A stretch of DNA of 64,000 bases from positions 62,001-126,000 of the forward strand of contig NZ_JAFMTY010000007.1 of assembly GCF_017329605.1 (NCBI RefSeq), written 5' to 3'. The notes under the pieces are model-generated. The model ran no database searches, was not told the origin of the DNA, and was given only the letters and a program-made list of their open reading frames with translations. The translations under genes were made by a program, and so were the position numbers. Below, piece after piece: positions 16,272 to 24,346 of the stretch. This DNA comes from Alicyclobacillus fructus (lineage in GTDB: Bacteria > Bacillota > Bacilli > Alicyclobacillales > Alicyclobacillaceae). Each line of letters starts with the position of its first letter. Position 1 is the stretch's first letter.

Positions 16272-17746
16272 GCGCGGTGAGTGTCGTCAGCGTCGTGGTG
16301 GCTGTGGTCCTTCTCTCGGGCGTGTTCATCGCGAGCGCTCACGGCCGAATCGGCCTTCCTGCGATGGTGGGCTTCGTGGCGCTGGGATGCGGCATCGCCG
16401 CGCTCGATCCGGACCTGCTGACGGCCATTTCGCCCGGCGTGGCCACCAACCTCAGCTCCATCGCGCTCGCGATGATTCTCTTCGACGGCGGGCTTCATAC
16501 CACACCCGAACGGGTGCGCCGGGCGTTCTGGCCCGCCATGTCCCTGGCCACGCTCGGTGTTCTCGCGCAGAGCGCCATCATGACCGCGCTCGCGCACGCC
16601 GTCCTGCGGCTGCCCTGGCTCTCCTCCGCCATGCTCGGCGTCGCCGCGAGCTCGACCGACGCGGCGAGCGTGTTCAGCGTGCTCGGCAACGCGTCCTTGA
16701 AGGCGCGGTTGTCCGATGTGCTCGAGGTGGAGTCCGGCACCAACGATCCGATGACGTTCTTCCTCATGACGGTTCTCATCGATCTCGCCCGCACAGGCGG
16801 GCATGGACTCCGTCCGCTGGATGTGGCAGGCCTCTTTGTGGCGCAGATGGGCATCGGGCTCTGCGTGGGACTTGGGGCGGGTTATCTCGGTCGAAAGCTT
16901 TTGCAGACGGCCCGGCTCGACGCGCCGGGGCTGTACCCGGCCGTCACCCTGGCGATGGCGCTTTTGTCGTTCGGGGCGGCGCAGATGCTTTTGGGCAGCG
17001 GTTTTCTCGCCGTCTATCTGACGGGGGTTGTCATGGCAAGCGCCCGCATGGGTGAGCGCGTGGCTGTGCTGCGGTTTCACGAAGGGCTCGCCTGGATTGT
17101 GCAGATTGTGATGTTCGTCGTGTTAGGCTGTTTCCTCGTGCCGCGCGATTTCGCGGACGTCGCGGTCCCAGGACTCCTCCTCGCGTGTGGCGCCATCTTT
17201 GTGGCGCGACCGGCCGCCGTGTGGTTGTCGACCCTGTTCTTTCGGATGGGGGCGGATGAGCGCTGGTTCCTCGCCTGGGCAGGGTTGCGCGGGGCCGCGC
17301 CCATTGTCCTCATTCTGTTTGCCGTGGAGGCGCATGTTCAGGGATACATCGCGTTGGTGGAGGTCGTGTTTTTCGTCGTGATCGCGTCGGCGCTGGTGCA
17401 GGGGATGACGGTGGAGTGGCTGGCGGAGAAACTCGGCCTCGTTCAGGCCGCCCCGTCCGAGTCGATGTGTGAACTCCTCGCCGTCGCGCGCGAAGCTGCG
17501 GTGATGGTGCCCATCGAAGTGGCGCCGGGATCGCCGAACGCCGGGAAAAAGCTGCGCGATCTCGCCTTTCCTCCGGACACGCTGTGTTATGCGGTGGTGC
17601 GGGGAGGGAAGGCCGTTGTTCCGCGCGGCAGCACGCGCATCCGGGAAGGGGATCATCTGTTGGTCCTCGCGCACGAGGGCGCGGTGAACGAGCTGGAGCG
17701 ACTGTTTCACGCAGATCAGGTTGGAAAAGCGGAGGCCTTGCCATGA
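16268..17746 (+). CDS. CPA1-type K+(Na+)/H+ antiporter with RCK_C/TrkA-C domain (NhaP2-like)
   Basis: 492 residues. About 12 helices span the first ~400 residues, including SSTDAASVFSVL and ESGTNDPMTFFL, the ion-binding motifs of the CPA1 family. The last ~80 residues (VPGSPNAGKKLRDLAFPP to EGDHLLVLAHEG) form a TrkA-C/RCK_C ligand-binding domain as in NhaP2/CvrA. It exports K+ or Na+ in exchange for protons across the cytoplasmic membrane. The start overlaps the marR stop, so it is cotranscribed with that regulator. Confidence 0.9.
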   Translation: MSAVSVVSVVVAVVLLSGVFIASAHGRIGLPAMVGFVALGCGIAALDPDLLTAISPGVATNLSSIALAMILFDGGLHTTPERVRRAFWPAMSLATLGVLAQSAIMTALAHAVLRLPWLSSAMLGVAASSTDAASVFSVLGNASLKARLSDVLEVESGTNDPMTFFLMTVLIDLARTGGHGLRPLDVAGLFVAQMGIGLCVGLGAGYLGRKLLQTARLDAPGLYPAVTLAMALLSFGAAQMLLGSGFLAVYLTGVVMASARMGERVAVLRFHEGLAWIVQIVMFVVLGCFLVPRDFADVAVPGLLLACGAIFVARPAAVWLSTLFFRMGADERWFLAWAGLRGAAPIVLILFAVEAHVQGYIALVEVVFFVVIASALVQGMTVEWLAEKLGLVQAAPSESMCELLAVAREAAVMVPIEVAPGSPNAGKKLRDLAFPPDTLCYAVVRGGKAVVPRGSTRIREGDHLLVLAHEGAVNELERLFHADQVGKAEALP

Positions 17747-17762
17747 GCCGCATCGCCCGGCT

Positions 17763-17912
17763 TCAAGGCTGGCCCCGCTGAGGCTTCGGGTCCTCGTCCT
17801 CAGCCTTTGCATCGCCGAGGCCAGGCAGGTCTTCGGCCATTTCGAGCAACAGATCGTCATCATCGTCGTCGAAGTGCGGTCTCAACCAGCCCGCTTTACT
17901 GCGAACCCGCAT
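17763..17912 (-). CDS. Small very acidic protein (49 aa)
   Basis: Not recognised. ATG 17912 is preceded by GAGGAG at good distance. The protein starts MRVRSKAGWLRPHF, then a run of six Asp, LLLEMAEDLPGL and a charged Pro-rich tail. It is convergent with the antiporter gene, 16 nt away. The acidic run could bind metal or a basic partner, but no function can be assigned. Its good ribosome binding site and biased composition argue for a real gene. Confidence 0.45.
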   Translation of the reverse strand: MRVRSKAGWLRPHFDDDDDDLLLEMAEDLPGLGDAKAEDEDPKPQRGQP

Positions 17913-18007
17913 TGCATCTCCTCGCCTTCCGTCCGCGGGTATGACTGGCAGTCTCATGATATCCCATTGCGCCGCTCTGTGAAAGCGACGCCCTGTCCTT
18001 GCGCCGC

Positions 18008-18021
18008 ATGACATCTGTCAT
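18008..18021. promoter_or_regulatory. Inverted repeat upstream of the Yvf-like operon
   Basis: ATGACA-TC-TGTCAT, a 6-2-6 palindrome about 77 nt before the first gene of an ABC transporter/two-component operon; a related ATGATGTC half lies 10 nt downstream. A TAGGAT -10-like hexamer follows at 18068-18073. It is a candidate binding site for the NarL-type regulator encoded by the operon. Confidence 0.4.
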
Positions 18022-18097
18022 ACGGAGCGCATGATGTCTTTCACTGGCCCGGGTTCCTCCGCTCATGTAGGATGAAGTCAGGACGTGGGTTGGAGGG

Positions 18098-19027
18098 ATG
18101 GTTTTGGCCGCAGACGCCGTTTCGGTAGAACGTGTTTCCAAACGATTTGGCCCCACCCGAGCCGTCGATGGGGTTTCATTCGACATTCACACGGGCACCA
18201 TCGTCGCCTTGCTCGGGCCGAACGGAGCCGGCAAGACGACGCTCATCTCCATGATTTTGGGCCTGACCCAGCCCAGCGAAGGTTCGGTGCGCATTTTTGG
18301 CCACCGCCCGCGCGACAGGGCCGCTCGGGAGCGGCTCGGGGTGATGCTTCAACACGTGACCCTGCCTCAGAGCGTCAAGGTGAAGGAACTCGTCGCCTGG
18401 TTTCGCAGCTTTTATCGCCACCCGCTTCCGGCGGATCATCTGATGAGAATGGCCGGGATCGAACATCTCGCCGAGCGCGAGGCGGTCAAACTGAGCGGCG
18501 GCGAGCAGCGCCGCCTGCAGTTTGCGCTCGCCATGGCCGGAGATCCGCAGTTGCTTGTGCTCGACGAACCCACCACCGGCATGGACGTCGAATCCCGCCG
18601 CGCGTTTTGGAACAGCCTGCGCAGCTTTGTGCACGACGGCCGTCGCACGCTGCTGTTAACCACCCATCATCTGGAGGAAGCCGAGTCCGTGGCCGATCGC
18701 GTCATTCTGCTCAAGGGAGGCCGTGTGATCGCGGACGGAAGTCTCTCCGACATCAAGGCCCAGGCCGGAAACCGCTACGTGAGTTTTGTCGCAGGTCCTG
18801 CGTGTACGAAGGAGCAGATCGAAGCGCTGCCGCACGTGATGAGCGTCCGGTTCAGCGGGCGCCATGTGCGCATTCAGACGGATCGCCCGGACGATGTGCT
18901 TCGAGCCATCATCTTGCGCGATCTCGACGCGTCCTCGTTCGAAGTCTCGCAGGGTGCCTTGGAGGACGCCTTCGTCACGCTGACCGAGCTCGACCATCCT
19001 TTGCAGGAGGAGGGGGCGCACGGATGA
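18098..19027 (+). CDS. ABC transporter ATP-binding protein (YvfR-like)
   Basis: 309 residues. Walker A GPNGAGKTT, signature LSGGEQRRLQFAL, Walker B LLVLDEPTTGMD and H-loop LLTTHHLEEAE are intact, followed by an ~80-residue regulatory tail. GTG/ATG choice: ATG 18098 has TGGAGGG just upstream. The stop overlaps the permease start. With the permease, sensor kinase and response regulator that follow it has the layout of B. subtilis yvfRSTU. Such modules usually export an envelope-active compound on demand. Confidence 0.9.
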   Translation: MVLAADAVSVERVSKRFGPTRAVDGVSFDIHTGTIVALLGPNGAGKTTLISMILGLTQPSEGSVRIFGHRPRDRAARERLGVMLQHVTLPQSVKVKELVAWFRSFYRHPLPADHLMRMAGIEHLAEREAVKLSGGEQRRLQFALAMAGDPQLLVLDEPTTGMDVESRRAFWNSLRSFVHDGRRTLLLTTHHLEEAESVADRVILLKGGRVIADGSLSDIKAQAGNRYVSFVAGPACTKEQIEALPHVMSVRFSGRHVRIQTDRPDDVLRAIILRDLDASSFEVSQGALEDAFVTLTELDHPLQEEGAHG

Positions 19028-19776
19028 CGTCCTGGCTGTTGGAGTGGCGCATCGAGGTCTTGCGCAATATGCGGAATCGCCGGTTTTTCATCTTCAGCCT
19101 TCTGTTTCCGGTGGGCTTTTATCTGTTGTACGTCCAACTGTATGGCCGGGGCGCGCAGGTGGGCGGGATGGATTGGGCGAAGTATTTTCTCATTTCCATG
19201 TCGGTCTTCGGCGTGGTGGGCACGGGCCTGAACGGCAATGCCGTGCGGGTGGCCATCGAGCGCACGCAGGGATGGACCAGCTGGATGTTGACGACGCCTC
19301 GTCCGGCGACACAGGCGGTGACCACCAAGATCGCGGCCAACGTGGTGGTGAACGTCATCGCGGTCGCCATCGTGTTCTTGGTGGGTGCGTTGGTGGAACA
19401 TGTCGACATGTCGCTGGGCCAATGGCTGACGTGTGGCTTGTCCACGGTGTTTGGCGCGCTCGTCTTCACGGCGCTCGGGATTTTGGTCGGCCATGTGGGT
19501 GGACGGGAGGCTGCGCAGATCCTGTCGAGCATCGTGTACTTCCTCATGTCCATCGCGGGGGGGCTGTGGATTCCCGTTCAGGTGTTGCCGCCCTTCCTTC
19601 ATCACCTGGCGCTGTGGATGCCGACGTATCGTCTCGCGGACATCGCTTGGTCGGTAATCGGCAACGGGACGGTGAAATGGGCTGACGTTGCGGTTCTCGG
19701 GGGGTATTTCCTGGCCTTCGTGTTGCTCGCCGCATGGGTTTCCACGCGCCCGAGAGAAATTCGTTCGGTCGCTTGA
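19024..19776 (+). CDS. ABC-2 type permease (YvfS-like)
   Basis: 250 residues with six hydrophobic helices. WRIEVLRNMRNRRFFIFSLL opens it and MSIAGGLWIPVQVLPPFL near the end is the characteristic ABC-2 motif before the last helices. It is translationally coupled (ATGA) to the ATPase and forms the membrane pore. A histidine kinase gene follows after 39 nt. The transported compound is unknown. Confidence 0.88.
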   Translation: MTSWLLEWRIEVLRNMRNRRFFIFSLLFPVGFYLLYVQLYGRGAQVGGMDWAKYFLISMSVFGVVGTGLNGNAVRVAIERTQGWTSWMLTTPRPATQAVTTKIAANVVVNVIAVAIVFLVGALVEHVDMSLGQWLTCGLSTVFGALVFTALGILVGHVGGREAAQILSSIVYFLMSIAGGLWIPVQVLPPFLHHLALWMPTYRLADIAWSVIGNGTVKWADVAVLGGYFLAFVLLAAWVSTRPREIRSVA

Positions 19777-19815
19777 AGGGTTCGAGCAGAGCGGCATCGA
19801 CGGGAGGCTGACGTC

Positions 19816-20991
19816 ATGAGGCGGAAGCTCGGCCGCGGCGCCATGGAAACGATGATCTTCTTTTTGCTTCAACTCGTGTATCCCGCCTCCTTTCTCTTCG
19901 GGCTGCCCGCGCGGTCCATGGCCATAGGGCTCGCGGGGTTGGCCGCCTTCGGGTGTCTGTATGCGGTAACGTTTTTCACGCCAGGGAAAAGTGCGTGGAG
20001 AGTCGCCGCGTGCCTCGGGCAGGTTGCCATCCTCCTGATGCTCATGGCCGTCTTCAGCATGGATTACGTCTACCTGCTGTTCTATCCGGTCGCCACCATG
20101 ATCCAGGCGCCCCTTCGCCGAACGCTGGCCATGCTCGCACTCCTCTGTGCGAGCGTCGGCGGGTTGATTGCCGTGAGGTGGGCGATGCACGACCTGTTTC
20201 CACAGGGGTTTGTCTACCTGTCGTTTGGCACCTTGTTCGGCGGAAGTGTCATGATCTTCATGATGCGCGCCTGGATGGCGCTCCAAAGTACGAATGCGCG
20301 GCTCAAGGCGGCCCAGGACGAGATCGCGCGGCTGAGTCAGGCGGAGGAGCGAGCGCGCATCGGGCGGGACCTGCATGACCTTTTGGGGCACCAGCTCTCG
20401 CTCATCACGTTGAAGGCGCAGGTGGCCGGGCGGCTTCTGGAGCGCGCCGGGGACGTGGAGCGAGCCCGCCGGGAGATCGGCCAGATCGAACAGGTCAGCC
20501 GCGCGACGCTGGAGGCGGTGCGCGCTTATGTGGCGGACATGCGCGCGACGGATTGGGGCGACGCGTGGCGTGCAGCGGGGGAGGTGTTCGCGGCGGCCGG
20601 CATCCATGCGAGCATGGATTGCGAGATCGACCGGTTGCCTGCCGAGTTCGAGCATGCCTATGCGATGTGTCTGCGCGAAGCGGTGACAAACGTGGTCCGC
20701 CACAGCGGCGCCCGGCGATGTGCGGTGCGCATGTGGAGGGAAGCGGACTCGTTGGTGCTTGTCGTCGCGGATGACGGCGCGGGAGGATCCGGCTCCTCGG
20801 CGCGCGGGGCGTGTGGTGGCAGCGGGATCTCGGGCATGCGTGCGCGCATGGCGCAGATCGGGGGCGTGTGCGAGGTCCTCAGCGGGCATCAATGGCGGAG
20901 GCAAAGCGGCATGTGGCCTGAGTTCGAGCCGGGATGGGTCGTGATGATGAGGGCGCCTGTGCCGCGTTCGGAAGGAGAGGGTGTCGGATGA
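19816..20991 (+). CDS. Sensor histidine kinase, DesK/NarL-type (YvfT-like)
   Basis: 391 residues. Five hydrophobic helices in the first ~150 residues have almost no extracellular loops, as in membrane-sensing DesK relatives. A short coiled coil leads to the HisKA_3 motif ERARIGRDLHDLLGHQLSLI (phospho-His in LHD), and HATPase_c follows with CLREAVTNVVRHSGA and VADDGAG. GGGAGG precedes the ATG. It should phosphorylate the response regulator encoded next; the stop overlaps that start. The signal is probably membrane state or an envelope-active agent. Confidence 0.92.
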   Translation: MRRKLGRGAMETMIFFLLQLVYPASFLFGLPARSMAIGLAGLAAFGCLYAVTFFTPGKSAWRVAACLGQVAILLMLMAVFSMDYVYLLFYPVATMIQAPLRRTLAMLALLCASVGGLIAVRWAMHDLFPQGFVYLSFGTLFGGSVMIFMMRAWMALQSTNARLKAAQDEIARLSQAEERARIGRDLHDLLGHQLSLITLKAQVAGRLLERAGDVERARREIGQIEQVSRATLEAVRAYVADMRATDWGDAWRAAGEVFAAAGIHASMDCEIDRLPAEFEHAYAMCLREAVTNVVRHSGARRCAVRMWREADSLVLVVADDGAGGSGSSARGACGGSGISGMRARMAQIGGVCEVLSGHQWRRQSGMWPEFEPGWVVMMRAPVPRSEGEGVG

Positions 20992-21590
20992 TTCGCGTCG
21001 TGCTGGCGGAGGATCAGGGCCTGGTCTCCGATGCGCTGGCGACGCTTCTCGCCTTCGAGGGCGATTTTGAGATCGCGGGCACGGCCGGTGACGGCGAGGA
21101 TGCGGTGAGGCAGGCGAAGGCGTTGCGGCCGGATCTGGCGCTTTTCGACATCGAGATGCCCAAGATGAGCGGCCTTGAGGCCGCAGAGATCCTGCTGCGC
21201 GACGTGCCCGACGTGAAGGTCGTCCTGTTGACCACATTTGCGCGCCCTGGCTATCTCAAACGGGCGCTCCAGGTGGGCGTTCATGGATACCTTCTGAAAG
21301 ACGGAAAGGTCGAGCAGCTGGCGGCTCACCTTCGCGCCATCGTTGGCGGGCAGCGCGTGTTCGATCCCGGCCTCATGCTCGCCGCGATGGAGACGGACAA
21401 TCCGCTGTCCGCCCGGGAGATCGACGTCCTGAGGCTGGCCAAGCGGGGGCTCAGCACGCGCCAGATGGCGAAGGAGCTGTTTCTCTCCGAGGGCACGGTG
21501 CGGAACTACCTGTCCGGCGCCTTGGCCAAGCTCGAATGCGCGACCCGCCAGGAGGCGATTCGCAAGGCGGACGACCTGGGTTGGCTGTGA
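20988..21590 (+). CDS. NarL/FixJ-family response regulator (YvfU/DesR-like)
   Basis: 200 residues. Receiver: acidic pair in VLAEDQGLV, phospho-acceptor Asp in LALFDIEMPKMSGLEAAE, and Lys in YLLKDG. The C-terminal LuxR-type helix-turn-helix reads LSAREIDVLRLAKRGLSTRQ then SEGTVRNYLSGALAKL. ATG 20988 has GGAAGGAGAGG and overlaps the kinase stop. It likely activates its own ABC transporter operon; the palindrome at 18008-18021 is a candidate site. Confidence 0.93.
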   Translation: MIRVVLAEDQGLVSDALATLLAFEGDFEIAGTAGDGEDAVRQAKALRPDLALFDIEMPKMSGLEAAEILLRDVPDVKVVLLTTFARPGYLKRALQVGVHGYLLKDGKVEQLAAHLRAIVGGQRVFDPGLMLAAMETDNPLSAREIDVLRLAKRGLSTRQMAKELFLSEGTVRNYLSGALAKLECATRQEAIRKADDLGWL

Positions 21591-21648
21591 CGCCGACCAT
21601 GGCCACCCAGGCGCCCTACACCCGAATGCGGAAAGAAGGGGATGAAAG

Positions 21649-22371
21649 ATGCGGCTTGCTTTCATTTCGGATGTCCATGGCAATGAACTGGCGCTCGACG
21701 CGGTGATCGCGGATCTGCGATCCGCAGACTGCGATCGCGTCTACGTTCTCGGCGACCTGGCTTTTCGGGGTTACGCCCCGAAGGCGTGCATCGAGAAGGT
21801 GGCGGAGATCGCGCACGCCGTCATCCGCGGAAACGCCGACGAGTGGGTGGTGCGCGGCGTCCGCGCCGGGGAAGCGCCGGAGGAGAGGCGAGCGGGCATG
21901 GACGAAGAGGCCGCGTTCGTCCGCGGCTGTCTCACGTCACGCGAACTCGAGTACCTCGCCAATCTGCCGCTCCTCATCCGTGAAGAGGCCCCTTTTGGGC
22001 CTTGGATCGGCTTTCATGCGACGCCTTTTGATCCGTTTCCGGTGATTGCCGCGGACGCGCCGGACGAGGTGATCGAGTCGCGGATCACGGCAGGTGTCGA
22101 CGCCCGGCTCTACCTGTACGGCCACATTCACGTGCCTTACGCTCGAAACGTCGGCGGGAAGATGGTCGTCAATCTCGGCAGCGTCGGCATGCCCTTTGAC
22201 GGGGTGCCACAGGCGTCGTATGTCATTGTCCATGCCGAGGGAGACGCGTTCCGGGTCGAGCACCGACGGGTGCCGTACGACGTGGAGGCCGCGTGCAGGC
22301 GGTATGACGAGATGGGCTATCCCGCGGCGGAGATGATGAAGCGAGTTTTACGCGCCGCGCGACCCGTTTGA
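21649..22371 (+). CDS. Metallophosphoesterase (YfcE/calcineurin-like)
   Basis: 240 residues. Motifs of the family occur in order: FISDVHGNELALDAVI (Asp and His metal ligands), YVLGDLAFRGYAP, VIRGNADEWV and the late YGHIHVPYAR and VVNLGSVG. It should be a cytoplasmic phosphodiesterase/phosphatase binding two metal ions; the substrate cannot be told. The last 24 nt overlap the convergent gene on the minus strand, a tight tail-to-tail overlap with no room for a terminator. Confidence 0.9.
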   Translation: MRLAFISDVHGNELALDAVIADLRSADCDRVYVLGDLAFRGYAPKACIEKVAEIAHAVIRGNADEWVVRGVRAGEAPEERRAGMDEEAAFVRGCLTSRELEYLANLPLLIREEAPFGPWIGFHATPFDPFPVIAADAPDEVIESRITAGVDARLYLYGHIHVPYARNVGGKMVVNLGSVGMPFDGVPQASYVIVHAEGDAFRVEHRRVPYDVEAACRRYDEMGYPAAEMMKRVLRAARPV

Positions 22372-23046
22372 TTCGAGCCTCACGGCGAGTTCGGCGCCCG
22401 CGAGGCCCACGGCCTCCACAACCCGCTCCACGGCCCTGGCGTATTGCGCGCGATCCCAGCTGTTGTAAGACGGGTGCGGAACGCCGTCGATCACGTCCCA
22501 GCAGTCGTCGCGGACATCGGCGAGCGCGAAGAACTTCTGCGCAAATCGCCCGCAGGGCACGAAGATGGTTCTACGGCCCCGGTATCCTTCGAGCTTGTGC
22601 CGCAAGTGAAGAGCCAGATAGGACTGGATGTCCTGTTGCCGCGGGTCGGCAAACGACCATTTCTGGTTCTGGGTGCGGACGGCGTTCATCGCGTCGAACC
22701 AGTCCGCGTATTGCACCTGAATCTCCCGCGGGTATGCGGCGGCCTGCAGGGGGATGTTGCACACGTTGACCAGTCCTATCGCGGAGAGGCGCGGCCGTTG
22801 CGCGCCCGTCTCCGCGTTTTTTTTGACCATGCGGCCCAAGGGAAGGTGTCCATATTCCGGGCCGAAGATGTGCCGCGACATGGTGGCGCCCGAAGCGCCC
22901 GCCACAGGCGCGCCGTGGCGCAATTCCTGAATATGCGGGGATTCGAGGATGAAGATCACGGTCGAAGTCTCCAGCACGATGTCCGGCACGTGGTAGTCTC
23001 GCGAGAGGACATCGACGAGGTCGGCAAAGGTCGTCACATGCTCCAT
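22348..23046 (-). CDS. Uracil-DNA glycosylase superfamily-like protein
   Basis: 232 residues from ATG 23046 (GGCGGG upstream). The longer reading to GTG 23073 is less likely. VIFILESPHIQELRHGAPVA near the start has the spacing of UDG motif 1 (usually GEAPG...E...G.PFxG), and GVPHPSYNSW near the end matches the position of the His-containing UDG motif. The catalytic motif is divergent (ESPH rather than GEAPG), so activity on uracil is uncertain. It may be an atypical base-excision enzyme or a UDG-fold protein with another role. It is monocistronic and convergent with the phosphoesterase. Confidence 0.5.
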   Translation of the reverse strand: MEHVTTFADLVDVLSRDYHVPDIVLETSTVIFILESPHIQELRHGAPVAGASGATMSRHIFGPEYGHLPLGRMVKKNAETGAQRPRLSAIGLVNVCNIPLQAAAYPREIQVQYADWFDAMNAVRTQNQKWSFADPRQQDIQSYLALHLRHKLEGYRGRRTIFVPCGRFAQKFFALADVRDDCWDVIDGVPHPSYNSWDRAQYARAVERVVEAVGLAGAELAVRLESNGSRGA

Positions 23047-23461
23047 GGCCATCCCGCCTTTGCAAGAGATCACGGGTGCGCCGTGCGGCCTGCACCCTGT
23101 GCGACACGTTCATTGTAACATGGTTTAAATTGCCTTCCCACAAGCAATACTAGGAGGCGGGATTTGTGGCGCCATCAGCGGATACTTTTGGGGATCAAGG
23201 CACGAGGACCTTATCGGTCAGCGCATGTTTTGCTTATTGAACGTTTTTCAAAATCGTCATATTGTCAAGCGCGCCGCTCCGCGAAATATGTCGGGCCAAG
23301 TGGTATCATCAACTTGGCGATGGAGCGCGCTGCGATGGCCCGCAGACTGCGATGCGTGCAATCTTTCCGGTTGGATGGTTTCGTTGTCGATCGTCGTCTG
23401 CAAACGGGGGGCGCCGCGGAAGTTTCGCAAGAGACAGGACAGAAGGGAGACGAAAGCGACG
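23047..23461. other. Intergenic region upstream of qoxABCD (415 bp)
   Basis: It separates the divergent UDG-like gene and qoxA. It holds an isolated strong ribosome binding site (AGGAGG, 23152-23157) followed by GTG 23166, which opens a 24-codon ORF, and two promoter candidates for qox (TTGTCA-N17-AATATG at 23262-23290, and an extended -10 TGGTATCAT at 23301-23309). No terminator or RNA gene was recognised. The long leader suggests regulated expression of the oxidase. Confidence 0.5.
23262..23309 (+). promoter_or_regulatory. Candidate promoter(s) of qoxABCD-ctaA
   Basis: TTGTCA (23262-23267), 17-nt spacer, AATATG (23285-23290); and independently an extended -10, TGG-TATCAT, ending at 23309. 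Either gives a leader of 150-170 nt before qoxA. Confidence 0.5.
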
Positions 23462-24301
23462 ATGAAGCCGAAAGGGCGTCGAGTGGGAGGTCTGATCGCG
23501 CTCATTGGGTTTACCGTACTCGCACTCACGGGATGCGACAGCCCGAAGTATTGGCCGGTTCTCAGTCCGCAGGGGCCGGTGGCTCGGAGCGAGTACTACC
23601 TCATCATTTATTCGTTCATTTTGATGTTGCTTGTCGTGTTGGCCGTGTTCATTCTGTTCTTCTGGGTGATTATCAAGTACCGTGCGCGGCCTGACAACGC
23701 GGACTACGTGCCGCCGGAGATCGAGGGCAACGCGAAGCTCGAGACGCTGTGGACCGTCATTCCGATTCTGGTCGTCATCGCGCTCGCGATTCCGACGGTC
23801 GCCGTGACGTACAAGCTCGTGTATCCGCCGAAGGTGGAGGCCGCGACGGCCAAGGTAGTGGGCAAGTCCATCACCATCGACGTCATTTCGGAGCAGTGGA
23901 AGTGGGTGTTCAAGTACCCCGCCCAGAATATCGAGACGGTGAACTACGTGAACATCCCGGCGGGTGTGCCGGTGGACTTCGAGCTCACGTCGAGCGGCCC
24001 GATGAACACGTTCTGGGTGCCGGCGCTCGGCGGCATGGAGTTCACGATGCCGCACATGAATCTGAAGCTGTGGCTTGAAGCGGATCATCCGGGCAGCTAC
24101 CTCGGGCGCAGCGCGCAGTATTCAGGCCGCGGTTTCGCGAACATGACGTTCACGGTCAACGCGCTCTCGCCGACCGACTTTGAAAACTGGGTCAAGAGCG
24201 TGCAGCAGACCGCGCCGAAGTTGACCCAACAAGCCGCAGCGCAGATCAACAAACCGGGCCTCATCGGCAAGCTGACCTTCTCGTCGACGACGCCAGAGTA
24301 A
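23462..24301 (+). CDS. qoxA: Quinol oxidase aa3-type subunit II
   Basis: 279 residues. Lipoprotein signal with lipobox LTGC (LIGFTVLALTGCDS), then two membrane helices and an extracellular cupredoxin domain with EQWKWVFKYPAQN and FWVPALGGMEF. The CuA ligands (CxxxCxxxH) of cytochrome c oxidases are absent, which identifies a quinol oxidase. ATG 23462 is chosen because it begins a proper signal peptide; upstream in-frame codons give a non-secretory extension. It is the first gene of qoxABCD-ctaA. The complex oxidises menaquinol, reduces O2 to water and pumps protons. Confidence 0.93.
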   Translation: MKPKGRRVGGLIALIGFTVLALTGCDSPKYWPVLSPQGPVARSEYYLIIYSFILMLLVVLAVFILFFWVIIKYRARPDNADYVPPEIEGNAKLETLWTVIPILVVIALAIPTVAVTYKLVYPPKVEAATAKVVGKSITIDVISEQWKWVFKYPAQNIETVNYVNIPAGVPVDFELTSSGPMNTFWVPALGGMEFTMPHMNLKLWLEADHPGSYLGRSAQYSGRGFANMTFTVNALSPTDFENWVKSVQQTAPKLTQQAAAQINKPGLIGKLTFSSTTPE

Positions 24302-24346
24302 AGCTCGTTCGCACGTGCGAATTCAGGGATGAAAGGGGAAGCGAGC

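Noticed and set aside
23164-23694. 176-residue frame starting at TTG 23164 after AGGAGG
   Set aside because: It runs into qoxA in a different frame with low-quality sequence; the GTG-initiated 24-codon ORF or no gene is more likely.
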